A stretch of DNA of 64,000 nucleotides. Source: Rhodospirillales bacterium BBD 1991-14. GTDB lineage: Bacteria > Pseudomonadota > Alphaproteobacteria > Kiloniellales > Kiloniellaceae. Below are positions 26,266 through 35,783 of the stretch, one piece after another. Within the stretch, counting starts at the first letter, position 1; every line of letters begins with the position of its first letter. The stretch covers positions 310,001 to 374,000 of the forward strand of contig LYSY01000008.1 of NCBI GenBank assembly GCA_001657395.1, read 5' to 3'. The position numbers and the translations under genes were made by a program. The notes under the pieces are model-generated. The model was not told where the DNA came from. It ran no database searches and saw only the letters and a program-made list of their open reading frames with translations.

Positions 26266-29200
26266 TGCGGACCTCCACTGAAGACCGGTTCACCGACAGG
26301 GGCGCCACCAGGCACGCCGCCGGCGGGTGCCCCCTGCGCGAAGCTCGGCTGCCGGCGCTGTTGCGCGTCGCGCTGGGCGGCGCGGATGTGCTCGGCAAAG
26401 CGGGCGAACTGCGGATCGGTCAGGATCGCCTGGCGCGCCAGCTTGCGGGCATCGGTAACGGCCTTGCGGATGAAGCCCGCCTTGCCGCCGTCCTTGCCGT
26501 CCGACAGCGTCTGGTAGACCTGCGACATGGGGTGTCGGCCCTCCACCACGGCGTCCAGGTAGTCGCGGGTGCCCAGCTGCCAGGCCGGATGCTTCAGCCC
26601 GTTGCCGGCCAGGCGGGTGTAGGCGTCGTAGACCTCGGGCCAGTCGCGGAAGTTCACGCGGACGCCCTCGAATTCGGCCTTCTTTGGAATGCGGCGGATA
26701 TCGAGCACCAGGCGCGTCAGCTCGGCGTCGATGGGGCTCTTCTTCACGGCGCGGGACGACCAGGGCGCAAAGAAGTCGTAGGACTTGCCGAGACCGGATT
26801 CCGCCTTGACCACCTCGCCCCAGAGATCACGGCGCGGCAGCAAGCTGTCCGAAAGACCGGCGATGCGCTGAAAGACTGCATCGGCGGGCGAGTTCACCTC
26901 GCGCAGCGCCGGATCGACGGCGGTCTCGACCGCGCCGGCCAAGGCACTGAAGGGGACGAAGGAGCCGACAAACTGGTTGATGTAGCTCTCCGAGTAGGCC
27001 TGCGGGTTGCTGACCATCTCCATGAACTCAGCCATGCCCTGCATGTAGGTCTTGTTGATGGTGACCTGGCTGACCGCTGCGATGGCCATGGCGATGACCT
27101 CCTGGGCTTCGTCCACGTCGTCGGCATCGATGTCGCCGCGCTTGATCGCCTCGTTGATGTCGGCGGCGAAACCCATGGTCATGCCGAAGGGATCGGCGCG
27201 GTTGTAACTGTACCAGCGCTCCCCGACTTTGATCGAATAGGGCTGCCAGCCCTGGCGCTGCAGGGCTTCGCGCTCGCCGGGATCGCGCGGACCGCGCCCG
27301 GTAACCATGCCGCTGTCCGCCAGGTCGGCAGCCAGGAGCATGACGGTGGTTCCGGTGGCCATGCGCGCCAGCGCCAGGTCGCGCCGCGCGCCGCCGGCGG
27401 CCACGTCCGCGCGCCACTGGCCGACCAGAGGGGCCAGCGGCGTGCGTTCGAAGGCATAGCGCGCGATGTTCACCGGCGTGCGGACGAAGGGCAGGATGAA
27501 GGGGACTGGCGAGAGCGGTTTGTCTGCGCCGCGTAGCTTCAGGACGGCGTCTCCGAACCAGCCCGTCTGGTTGGTGAAGGTGTTGTAGAGCGCAGCGTCG
27601 GCCGCAGCGATGCGGATGTGCTCCGGCGGGTTTGCCAGGATGTCGGCCATGCGCCGGTCGAGGGCTGCCCCCTGGTGGCCCTCCTGGGCGGCCTGGCGCA
27701 CGGCCTGGGCGTGCAGCTCCATCCGATAGCCGATGGTCTTGAAGAACTCGTCCTCGGCACCCAGCAGGCGCCCAGGGACGCGGAAGACTGTTCCCAGGAA
27801 GTCCACCGTTCGGCCCGCGGCGCCGGCCTGGTTCAGGTTGAACGCATCGGCGGAGAAGGCCCGGTTGCGCGGCAGGTCGATCTTGCCCAGCGCGGCGCCG
27901 GTCTGCTCGGTGACCAGAGCCCGCCAGGACAGCCGGAACGCATCGCGCAGGCCTGAGATCAGGCCGTAGGTCATGGCGGCCGCTTCGCCTGGCACAACGC
28001 CGTCGTTGATGCCGCGCAGGCGCGCGAATTGGATCGCCGCGCCCCGCTCAAGGATCTGCTGCACGGCGACGCCGGCGTTGGAGGTGATGTTGACGATGTG
28101 GGTCTTCGGTGAGAACAACAGGCCGTTGACCCAGACCTCCTTGATCGCGTCCATGGTGGCTGCGCCCCAGCCACGCCGTGCAAAATCGCTGATCGCCGCA
28201 TCGGGCGCGCCGGAGGCCTCCAGGATCGCCAGGCGCCGGGCCATCTCCGCCGAGGCCTGCTGCCCACCCATGGCGTTCAGGAGCTCGTCGAGCGCGCGCG
28301 CCTTCTCAACCGAACCGCCGGCCGGGATCTTCCAGGCATTGAGGGCGCGGGCGGTCTCGGTCCTGGCACCGATCACCTCCGCCTGGATCGCATGGTGCAT
28401 GGCAAGCATGCGCCGGAAGTTGAACTGGTCGGCGGCCCCGGCTTGGGGCGAGGCGGCGATCCGCGCGGCCTCCAGCAGCCGCTCCGCCGAGGCGGCCCAG
28501 AGCCGCCGCGCGGCCAGGGCTTCCTCCGCGCTGAAGGGCTCCCCCTTCCGGCGGGCCAGCAGGTCCTGGGGCGTCATGCCCAGCTGATCGGCCAGGGCGG
28601 CGGTCTCTTCGAAAGACTGGCGGCCGCGCCGGGCCTCATCGATGTCGCCGGCGAAAAACTCCACCATGTCGCCCAGGACGGCCTGGACATCGTCCGGTTC
28701 GTCGATGGCGGCGAAATTGACCCGGATCGCCGGTTCGCCTACCATTTCGACGCTGCGGGCTGGAGCCAAATCGCCGTCTTCCCGGCCTTGACCGAGACCG
28801 CGTTGAGAAAGCGGCCGGGCGCCGGGCCCGGCCTCCTGGACCGGCGACCGGGACCGCAGCGCATCCCCCAGCTGCTCGTCGCGCCGCGCGCCGGCTGTGA
28901 GAACGCGCCAGAAGTCGCTGTCCGGCGCCTTTGCGAGGGTGACGATGGCCACCGAGTTGCGGTCCGGCCCAAAGGTGCGGGTCAGCATCAGGCGGCCATT
29001 GCGGGCCTCGCGCACCGCATCCCAGTTCGCCACCACATCCTGCATCAGGTGAAAGCCGTCGCGGTAGCCGAGGCGCTGGGCGTCGCGATTGATGCCGGCG
29101 GTGTTGAGGTGCGTGAGTGTCGAGCGGCGCAGGCGTAGCGGCAGCTCCGGCTGGCCCGCCACGTCGGGCAGGACCGTGAGATTTGCGGAACCGTCCGCGC

Positions 29201-30419
29201 CCTTCAGGAAATTCTGCGTGTGACCGGGGATACGCTGGAACCGGGCATCGTCCGGCGGCAGCGTCAGGAGCTCGTCGATGGAGAGCTCCGGCGCTTCGAC
29301 GATGGGCGGAAAGGCGTCATCGACCCGGGCCTGGCTTTCGCGCAGCTTCGCAGCGCCATCGGCCGGCGGCGGCGCCTCGACGGCGAACAGCGGCTCGTTG
29401 GGATCGCCCAGCAGCAGGAAATCCCGATCCTCGACCTCGCCGAAGCGCGCCCGGGCATCGGCCAAGGGATCGCCGGCGACGCCCTCCCCAACGATGGAGG
29501 CCTCTTCACCGCGCCGGGCGATGCGTGCAGCGCGGATCAGGTGGGCAGCGCGGAACACCCCTTCCGCCAGCGCGCCGATGCCGGCGCCCTCGATGAGGTT
29601 CTTGAACCGGCCCTCCATTTCGCTGTCGCCAGGATCGGCCGCGAGAAATCCGGTCAAGGCCGTCTCCGGCAGGCCGAGGTCCTGCCAGAGGTTCGCCAGG
29701 CGCGCTTCGTGGGGATCGAAGACGGTGAAGTCCGTCACTGCCCCGGCGGTGGCGCCCGCGACGCTGCCGGAGAGGCCGACGGCCTTTGCCCCTCTCAGCG
29801 CCGGCAGGAAGCCGGTCAGAAACTGCGACGTCGCCCGGATCGCGCCGCCGGTGGCGCTTTTCGGGTCATCGAGCTCCGGCACCAGGCGGCTCAGACTGCC
29901 CTCGATCGCGCGGGCCGCCGCCTCCAGCTGCGGGTTCGGCAGGTTCTCAGCACCCGGGCCTTCGGCTTCCGGCTCTTCGGCAAGAGCCATGTCCAGGAAG
30001 CGGCCCATGCCGGTCGGGTCCTCAACGCCGAGCACATCGCCGAACAGCGTCGTGAAGAGCGACAGCCCCGCCTCCTGGCTTTCGCGGACGGCATCGAGGG
30101 CGCCGCCGGCGATCTGCCGTGGCGCCTCCACCACCCCCCGGGCCGGATCGGCGGCGATATCGAGGGCGCGGTCAAGGCCGCTCTCTTGCTCCACCGCCGG
30201 CGGCAGAGGCGGCTGCAGGGCCTGGCCGCGCGGACTGTCGGGCGGCGGCGCGCCAGGCCCCTGCAGCTGGCCATCGACGCGGCCCAGCATGGCATCCAGG
30301 GCGGCCTTGCCCGGCTCCTCGGTCTTGGTGCGCAGATACTCCAGCCCCAGGTCCTCGCTGTTGGTCAGCGGCAACTCCGGTGTGATCTCGATGCGCTGGG
30401 TGTTGATGCGGTCGCTCAT
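26262..30419 (-). CDS. Giant internal virion / ejection protein (polyvalent-type)
   Basis: This is the largest phage protein, 1385 aa, in the position of T7 gp16. The N-terminal 650 residues are charged and include long low-complexity and helical segments. From about residue 750 there is the block EVWVNGLLFSPKTHIVNITS, like that of LPD38-type large polyvalent proteins. A long helical region with several short amphipathic or hydrophobic stretches follows. The role is probably packaged in the capsid and injected with DNA to build a channel or act in the host cytoplasm. I see no lysozyme motif like that of T7 gp16. It overlaps both neighbours by 4 bp. Confidence 0.75.
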   Translation of the reverse strand: MSDRINTQRIEITPELPLTNSEDLGLEYLRTKTEEPGKAALDAMLGRVDGQLQGPGAPPPDSPRGQALQPPLPPAVEQESGLDRALDIAADPARGVVEAPRQIAGGALDAVRESQEAGLSLFTTLFGDVLGVEDPTGMGRFLDMALAEEPEAEGPGAENLPNPQLEAAARAIEGSLSRLVPELDDPKSATGGAIRATSQFLTGFLPALRGAKAVGLSGSVAGATAGAVTDFTVFDPHEARLANLWQDLGLPETALTGFLAADPGDSEMEGRFKNLIEGAGIGALAEGVFRAAHLIRAARIARRGEEASIVGEGVAGDPLADARARFGEVEDRDFLLLGDPNEPLFAVEAPPPADGAAKLRESQARVDDAFPPIVEAPELSIDELLTLPPDDARFQRIPGHTQNFLKGADGSANLTVLPDVAGQPELPLRLRRSTLTHLNTAGINRDAQRLGYRDGFHLMQDVVANWDAVREARNGRLMLTRTFGPDRNSVAIVTLAKAPDSDFWRVLTAGARRDEQLGDALRSRSPVQEAGPGARPLSQRGLGQGREDGDLAPARSVEMVGEPAIRVNFAAIDEPDDVQAVLGDMVEFFAGDIDEARRGRQSFEETAALADQLGMTPQDLLARRKGEPFSAEEALAARRLWAASAERLLEAARIAASPQAGAADQFNFRRMLAMHHAIQAEVIGARTETARALNAWKIPAGGSVEKARALDELLNAMGGQQASAEMARRLAILEASGAPDAAISDFARRGWGAATMDAIKEVWVNGLLFSPKTHIVNITSNAGVAVQQILERGAAIQFARLRGINDGVVPGEAAAMTYGLISGLRDAFRLSWRALVTEQTGAALGKIDLPRNRAFSADAFNLNQAGAAGRTVDFLGTVFRVPGRLLGAEDEFFKTIGYRMELHAQAVRQAAQEGHQGAALDRRMADILANPPEHIRIAAADAALYNTFTNQTGWFGDAVLKLRGADKPLSPVPFILPFVRTPVNIARYAFERTPLAPLVGQWRADVAAGGARRDLALARMATGTTVMLLAADLADSGMVTGRGPRDPGEREALQRQGWQPYSIKVGERWYSYNRADPFGMTMGFAADINEAIKRGDIDADDVDEAQEVIAMAIAAVSQVTINKTYMQGMAEFMEMVSNPQAYSESYINQFVGSFVPFSALAGAVETAVDPALREVNSPADAVFQRIAGLSDSLLPRRDLWGEVVKAESGLGKSYDFFAPWSSRAVKKSPIDAELTRLVLDIRRIPKKAEFEGVRVNFRDWPEVYDAYTRLAGNGLKHPAWQLGTRDYLDAVVEGRHPMSQVYQTLSDGKDGGKAGFIRKAVTDARKLARQAILTDPQFARFAEHIRAAQRDAQQRRQPSFAQGAPAGGVPGGAPVGEPVFSGGPQ

Positions 30420-31981
30420 CGGCGCCCTCCGGTCTCAGGCGGCTTGGCGCGCTCCCGCGCCAGGAAGTCGCGCCAGCGCTGCAGCAAGACCGCTTCCGTG
30501 CGGGCCTCGGCCTCGTCGATCTCGCCGGCGCGCAGCCGGGCGGCGGTCGCGGCCTCGGCCGCCGAAACATCCGCCTCGATGCCGTCCAGATCCCCCGGCG
30601 TGCGGCGCACAAAGCCGAAGCGCGGATGGGGCAGCCCGACAAGGGTCTCGGACAGCCGGACAAGGGCGAACTGGTCGCGGATCTCCAGCGCGCGCCGGCG
30701 CAGCTCTTCGTCGCTGCGGGTCCCGGAAGCGGCATAGTCATCGAAGACCTGCAGCGCTTCGGCGGCGCGCTGGCGCCCCAGCGGGTCCTGGACGAAGGGT
30801 CCGGGGTCCAGGGCGCCCTGGAGGAACGAGCGGGAGCGCTCGTATTCGCTGCGCGGGCCCGTCTGGCGCGCCAGGTTGCGCGCCGCATTGGTGGTGGCGA
30901 TGTAGCGGTCGTTGGAGATCAGGCCCTCGCGGTGCAGCTGGCCCGCCAGGTCGGCCGCCCGCTCCGGCTCTTCCGCCAGCAGGCCCTGCAGGTCCTGGAC
31001 GGCCTCGGGATCGTCGCGGAAGCTGTCCGTGGCCGGATCGACCAGGCGCAGCAGGTTGCGGTAGTCGGACGCGCCCACCTCTTCGCGGAAGCCCTCGACC
31101 GCCTCGCGGGTGAGTTCGCCATCCTGGTGCAGGGCATAGGCCTCCTTCATCAAGGCTTCCGCGCGCTCCTGCTGGGCCTTCTCCAGCGCGCGCTCCGCCT
31201 TCTCCGCCAGGCGGGCCTGTTCCTTGGCCAGGCTGTCCGCACGGGCCACGGCGGTGTCGGTAAGCCGCGCCCGGGCCAGCTCGTCGAGGTTCTGGAAACG
31301 GCCATCATCGAGCAACGCGTCGACCGCCGCATCGGGATCGAAGGTGATGAGGTTGCGCACTTCGGCCTGATCGATATCGGACAGCAGCCCCTGCGCCCGC
31401 GCCACCGCATCCGGTGCGGTGATGTAGCCGGCGGCTTCAAAGCCGGCGATGGCGGCCCGGGCGCGGCCGATGATCTGTTGGCGCTCGACATCGTTCTCCG
31501 CCGCAGCGGCCAGGCGGGTGTACTCGGGCAGCAGCAGATCAAGCCGGGCGACACTGTCCTGGACTTCCCGGTCCCAGGCCTTGCGTTTCACCGAGGTGAG
31601 CTTGGTCTCGACCGACTTGAGGTAGTCCCGCTCGAAGAGCGTGCGCACCGCCCGATCTTCGATGCCCTCAAGCGTCGCCGTGCCGATGGCTTCCGCCTGC
31701 TCCAGAAAGCGCGCCGGTGCGGTCCGAAAGTCGGTATCGCGCTCGAAGGTCAACTCAAGGTCGTTCAGTTGCCGCGTTGCCGTGCCCGTCGCTTCGACCA
31801 GGTCGGCGACGCGGCGCGCCTCGGCCTGTTGTTCGGCCATGCCGAAGAGAAACTGTGACGAGGCCTCGGCAAGCTGAGAGAGCTGCCCCAGGCCGGCGCC
31901 GCCGGCGGCGGGGTTGACCCGTTGGGAGCGGACCGGGACCCGCAGCCTGGCACGGCTCTGGACACGCGGCAGCTCGATCAT
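30416..31981 (-). CDS. Internal virion protein (T7 gp15-like position)
   Basis: This 521-aa protein is predominantly alpha-helical and highly charged. Extended coiled-coil stretches (for example RLAEKAERALEKAQQERAEA around residue 265) are present. It has no membrane segment. By order (after the gp14-like and before the giant protein) and composition it fits the second ejection protein of T7-like inner cores. The fold itself is not recognised. ATGA overlaps on both sides show tight coupling and probable fixed stoichiometry. Confidence 0.72.
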   Translation of the reverse strand: MIELPRVQSRARLRVPVRSQRVNPAAGGAGLGQLSQLAEASSQFLFGMAEQQAEARRVADLVEATGTATRQLNDLELTFERDTDFRTAPARFLEQAEAIGTATLEGIEDRAVRTLFERDYLKSVETKLTSVKRKAWDREVQDSVARLDLLLPEYTRLAAAAENDVERQQIIGRARAAIAGFEAAGYITAPDAVARAQGLLSDIDQAEVRNLITFDPDAAVDALLDDGRFQNLDELARARLTDTAVARADSLAKEQARLAEKAERALEKAQQERAEALMKEAYALHQDGELTREAVEGFREEVGASDYRNLLRLVDPATDSFRDDPEAVQDLQGLLAEEPERAADLAGQLHREGLISNDRYIATTNAARNLARQTGPRSEYERSRSFLQGALDPGPFVQDPLGRQRAAEALQVFDDYAASGTRSDEELRRRALEIRDQFALVRLSETLVGLPHPRFGFVRRTPGDLDGIEADVSAAEAATAARLRAGEIDEAEARTEAVLLQRWRDFLARERAKPPETGGRR

Positions 31982-32442
31982 TCGTCCTCACCAAACAGAT
32001 CCCCGGCGCGGGACGCGCCGGTGAGAAGAGAGGCGCCGGCCTTCCCGATGCCCCCGACGACGGCCTGGTCGCCCTGAAAGCGCGCGAGGCTGGCATTCGC
32101 CAGGGCGTTCTGCACGCCAACGGTCTCGGAGAAGCGGCTGGCGAGAATGTCCAACTCCGCCTCGGCGGCGGTCTCCGCCATGATCAGCAGCGGCGTGCCT
32201 TCCAGCCCGGCCCCGGAGGCAGCCGCCGCCGCGCGCTGGCGCGCGACGACGGAACGCGCGTCGCGGCGGATCTGCTCGCGCTCGAACTTGCCCTGTTCCC
32301 GCAGGATCGCAGCGTCACGCTCGGCAAGGTCGGCATTGAAATCCGCCGCCGCCTTCGCTGAAAATCCTTGCGCCACAGCACTGACGCCGCCAATCGCGGC
32401 CCCTGCCAGGCCGAGGGCGCTGAGGGTCGCGGGATCAGCCAT
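31978..32442 (-). CDS. Internal virion protein, gp14-like
   Basis: This 154-aa protein has an N-terminal Gly/Ala-rich hydrophobic segment (LSALGLAGAAIGGVSAVAQG). A long helix rich in Ala, Arg and Glu follows, with the pattern NADLAERDAAILREQG and then RQRAAAAASGAGLEGTP. This is typical of podovirus gp14-like internal virion proteins, which insert into the host envelope during ejection. It overlaps the gp13-like gene by 8 bp and the gp15-like gene by 4 bp. Confidence 0.8.
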   Translation of the reverse strand: MADPATLSALGLAGAAIGGVSAVAQGFSAKAAADFNADLAERDAAILREQGKFEREQIRRDARSVVARQRAAAAASGAGLEGTPLLIMAETAAEAELDILASRFSETVGVQNALANASLARFQGDQAVVGGIGKAGASLLTGASRAGDLFGEDE

Positions 32443-32890
32443 GGTTCAGCCTCACATACATCAGGGAGGTGCGGCCGTCCGGAGTGAACAGGGGCATGGT
32501 GCTCTCTTCCGCAAAGCCCAGGATCGCGGCGAGGCGGATCGCCTGGGCGAACTCGGCATCGACGTGCGCCTCGATGCGGCGAAAGCCGCGGCGCCGGGCG
32601 CGGTCCAGAACGCGCCGCGTCCGCGCCACCACCGCCGGCCAGCAGCGCTTCGGGATACAGCCGAAGATCGCCCAGGCCAGCGCCCTCCCCGGCCACTGCG
32701 GCAGCACGCCGGCACAGCCGACGCAAAGCTCGCCGTCATCACCCTCAACAAAGCCCGAGTAGCTGAAACCGCCCTGCACCAGGTGCGCCCCCAGGCTGAA
32801 TTCGGAGATCCGGGCCTGCAGCGCGGCCTGCTCGGGCAGCAGCTGCAGTGCGGCCAGGTGCTCGGGGTCGAAGGGCCGGAAGACGATCAT
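32435..32890 (-). CDS. GNAT-fold phage protein, T7 gp13-like
   Basis: This 151-aa protein has an acetyltransferase-like pattern: a strand-rich N-terminus, then RTRRVLDRARRRGFRRIEAHV and a final strand pair ending in LMYVRLNHG. T7 gp13 and related DUF2833 proteins share this fold and are needed for internal-core assembly. Position between the gp12-like and gp14-like genes supports it. Whether it acetylates anything is unknown; the acetyl-CoA pyrophosphate loop is not clear. Confidence 0.76.
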   Translation of the reverse strand: MIVFRPFDPEHLAALQLLPEQAALQARISEFSLGAHLVQGGFSYSGFVEGDDGELCVGCAGVLPQWPGRALAWAIFGCIPKRCWPAVVARTRRVLDRARRRGFRRIEAHVDAEFAQAIRLAAILGFAEESTMPLFTPDGRTSLMYVRLNHG

Positions 32891-35779
32891 CTAGTCCTCG
32901 CTCACGGTGATCTGCGGCATCAGAGCCACCACCTCCAGCGGCAGCGGCGCGTCCTGGACGATGAGGATGTCGTTGGCGCGGTCCCACTTGCTGGGCATGG
33001 CCTGCTCTTTGTCGCCGGTGAAGAGCGGCGGGGCTTTCCCCATCGGGTCGTCTGTGGAACGGAAAAAGGCCTCGTTCAGGCTGGCGTCGTCGCGGCCGAT
33101 CTTGAACCCCAGGGAGCGGTTGAGCCGCACAACGACAGAGCTGACCCGCTGCTTGCGGCCCTGGGCGCTGCTGCCCGGCGACGCGCCGGCGTCGAAGCGT
33201 ACCGGCTTAAGCCGCGACTGGTAGCCGAGCCCGACATGCACCTTGCTGGCGGCGCTGCGCAGGACGATCTGGCCGCCGGAAACGGTGCGATCCGGATGGA
33301 CCGCGCCATCGGCGAGGATCTGGACGGTCTCGCCTTCCAGATGATCGAGACCGGAGATCGTCGTCGCCGGCGCCCCGTCATAGGTCAGGCCGCTGTCGAC
33401 GAAGAAGGCATCCTCCTGGGCGGTGTCGGCCTCGAACTCGTTTTCCAGCACTTCGATGTAGCGCCGGGTCTGCCCGTTGATGGTGCGGCGGACGATCAGA
33501 TAGACATCGTCCTGGGCAGTGCCCGGGATCGTCGTAACCGCCTCGACGACACCGTTGCCGCCGAGCTTGTGGAGGTGCCAGGCCAGCACCTCTTCCTCGC
33601 GCACATAGGTGAAGCCGAGCAGATCGCCGCTGTTGAGAACGACCCAGAGCACCGACCAGGGCTCCTGCTGGTAGGCCATGTCGCGGATACCGCTGAGCGG
33701 CAGGTGCTGGGCCCGCCGCGTCATCGAGGGCGCGCGGAAACCGTCGCTCTCCAGGTTGAACGCGAGCTCCCGCACGGTTCTGCCCTGACGTTGCACGAAG
33801 AGAACGGCGTCGCCGACTTCGACGGCCAGGATGTCCGCGCTTCCCCTTGTCGTCGCCTTGCGGGCGCGCGAATTGGAAGGCGTCAGGGCCGATTGCTGAT
33901 CGTCGGCCACCAGGCGCACCTCCCGCCCGAGCGTGCCGATCAGCAGGGCCTCTGCCGAAATCATCCAAAGGATGTTGTTGGCCTGGTTCCCGGCCAAGGA
34001 ACGGCTGAGCGGATCGTCGTCTTCCGTCCCGGGCGTGTAGTCTTCGAAGGCGCCGATCTTGGAGCCGTCGATCCGGTCGGGCGCCACGGCGGCACCGCCC
34101 TGCACCAGGCGCTCCTCGTGGATCGTCCCGTGGGTGGAGAACCCCGATGTCTCCGACCACAGGCCGAGACGCCAGGCCGCCTGCGCAGTGGCGGCACCGA
34201 AGTTGGTCAGCACCGTCACCCGCACTTCGGTCGCGGAGATAAACTCCGTCACCCGGGCCACGCCCCAGGTGCCGCTGTGGTTGATGCGGATCAGGCGGTC
34301 GACGTCGGTAGAGGCAAAGGGCATGTGCCCCACGGCCTCAACGGTCGTTTCCCCGCTCGTCGCCAAGGGCCGCAGGGTTTTCGTTTCATCGACGTTCTCG
34401 GGCAGATAAGGCCCGTCCGTAAAGTCGATCTGGACCATTGACCACGACGTATCGCCGAAGCGCAGCAGTTTGTGCTGCGGCCTCTGCGGATGGAACAGGT
34501 AGACCACGTCGAAGGTCTGGTTGAGCTTCAGGCGCGGCAGGTCTGCGGTCTCATAGGGCGTCGCCAGTTCGAAAGGGACGGCCGCGCCGGCGCCGCTGCC
34601 CAGCAGCGTCACGTCATCAACGGCGACTGTCTTGTTCTGGGCATTGCGAAACTGGATGTAGAAGGGGCTCATTTGCGGCGTGAAAGCAACGGAGTGCGTG
34701 CCAACAGCGAACTCCGTCTCGGTCAGGACCTGGTCGCCTTCGGACGTGTTGCCGATCCTCAGCGTCACTGTGTCCCCTAGCGCACCCAAGACCCGAAACG
34801 TCAAGACGTGCGACTGGCCGGTGTTGGTTGTCGTGACATCCTGCTCAGCCGCTGCAACACTGGACCCAGCCCCGACCAATGCCAATCGGCCGTTGGTGGC
34901 CGCCGTCGCGATATTGATCTTCACGCGAAGATCGCCGGTTGTTGGCCCAGATCCGTCAGTAATGCTCGTGATCGTGTCGTTTCGGCCCGTTGCGAAAGCG
35001 CTGCCCTGGTCGGCGCAAGCGCTGACGTTGACGTTTCCGGTTGTCAAGGTGTCGGAAAAGACAATCCAATAGTCCGTGGCGCCTGTAACCGCTGGCGGAG
35101 TCGAGAAGACCAGCGTAAAGGTGCCGGTGGTGCCGATGACCAGAGTATCGCTGGCAGTGCCGACAATACTGCCCGGACTCCCCGCGTTATCAGTGTAGAT
35201 CGCCGCCTCTGCCGTGATGGCTGCCGTTACGCCGACAACAGCGATTGACGCATTCACAACCGTTCCGCTCTCCGGCGCGGTGAATTTCAGCGCAACATGC
35301 TTGCGGTCGGCCGCCGCCGCATCGCCCCAATTGCGGATGAAGGTCCCTGCGAATTGCAGTGTGTCGACAGAGGCCGCCAGGTCAAGGTTATGCTCAATGG
35401 CAGCGGATCCGTTAGAGCGGTCATCCCAGCCGGTGATGTCGTTGTCGAAAGTCCCGTTGCTGATCGCGGCGTCAGTCGCCTCGACCACGACCTCGGCGCG
35501 CTCGCGGAGAAGGCGCAGCGACTTGTCGCCAAAGACGAAGCCATAGGCCTGGGTCACCTCTTTGGAAAACTCGAAGGGCTGCAGCCGGTGGAAGCTCGCG
35601 GAGTCCTTCACCTCGGCAATGTGGCGCGTGCCGACGCGGCGGATCGCGGGGCCGTGCGGCAGGGCGATCATGTTCTGCAGTTCCTCGCAGCCGTTGTAGT
35701 ACCAGCTTAGGTCGGTGCGCCCGAACAGCCGCGGGTCGAGGATGCCGGCGGTGAAGTTGGTCTTGATGGGATTGACCAC
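32891..35779 (-). CDS. Tail tubular protein B (T7 gp12-like nozzle) with inserted carbohydrate-binding-like domains
   Basis: This 962-aa nozzle protein begins with the typical gp12-like segment (NFTAGILDPRLFGRTDL, then GPAIRRVGTRHIAEV). The conserved C-terminal parts of the family are present (GALVGTLGREV-type region and the late WDRANDILIVQDAPLPLEV tail). Between residues about 105 and 393 an extra beta-sandwich is inserted, starting ISNGTFDNDITGWDD and resuming at NGRLALVGAGSSVAAAEQDV. Within it, residues about 132-296 form a second beta-rich insert. This makes the protein longer than T7 gp12 (794 aa). The insert probably exposes sugar-binding surfaces at the tail. Confidence 0.85.
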   Translation of the reverse strand: MVNPIKTNFTAGILDPRLFGRTDLSWYYNGCEELQNMIALPHGPAIRRVGTRHIAEVKDSASFHRLQPFEFSKEVTQAYGFVFGDKSLRLLRERAEVVVEATDAAISNGTFDNDITGWDDRSNGSAAIEHNLDLAASVDTLQFAGTFIRNWGDAAAADRKHVALKFTAPESGTVVNASIAVVGVTAAITAEAAIYTDNAGSPGSIVGTASDTLVIGTTGTFTLVFSTPPAVTGATDYWIVFSDTLTTGNVNVSACADQGSAFATGRNDTITSITDGSGPTTGDLRVKINIATAATNGRLALVGAGSSVAAAEQDVTTTNTGQSHVLTFRVLGALGDTVTLRIGNTSEGDQVLTETEFAVGTHSVAFTPQMSPFYIQFRNAQNKTVAVDDVTLLGSGAGAAVPFELATPYETADLPRLKLNQTFDVVYLFHPQRPQHKLLRFGDTSWSMVQIDFTDGPYLPENVDETKTLRPLATSGETTVEAVGHMPFASTDVDRLIRINHSGTWGVARVTEFISATEVRVTVLTNFGAATAQAAWRLGLWSETSGFSTHGTIHEERLVQGGAAVAPDRIDGSKIGAFEDYTPGTEDDDPLSRSLAGNQANNILWMISAEALLIGTLGREVRLVADDQQSALTPSNSRARKATTRGSADILAVEVGDAVLFVQRQGRTVRELAFNLESDGFRAPSMTRRAQHLPLSGIRDMAYQQEPWSVLWVVLNSGDLLGFTYVREEEVLAWHLHKLGGNGVVEAVTTIPGTAQDDVYLIVRRTINGQTRRYIEVLENEFEADTAQEDAFFVDSGLTYDGAPATTISGLDHLEGETVQILADGAVHPDRTVSGGQIVLRSAASKVHVGLGYQSRLKPVRFDAGASPGSSAQGRKQRVSSVVVRLNRSLGFKIGRDDASLNEAFFRSTDDPMGKAPPLFTGDKEQAMPSKWDRANDILIVQDAPLPLEVVALMPQITVSED

Positions 35780-35783
35780 GGCG

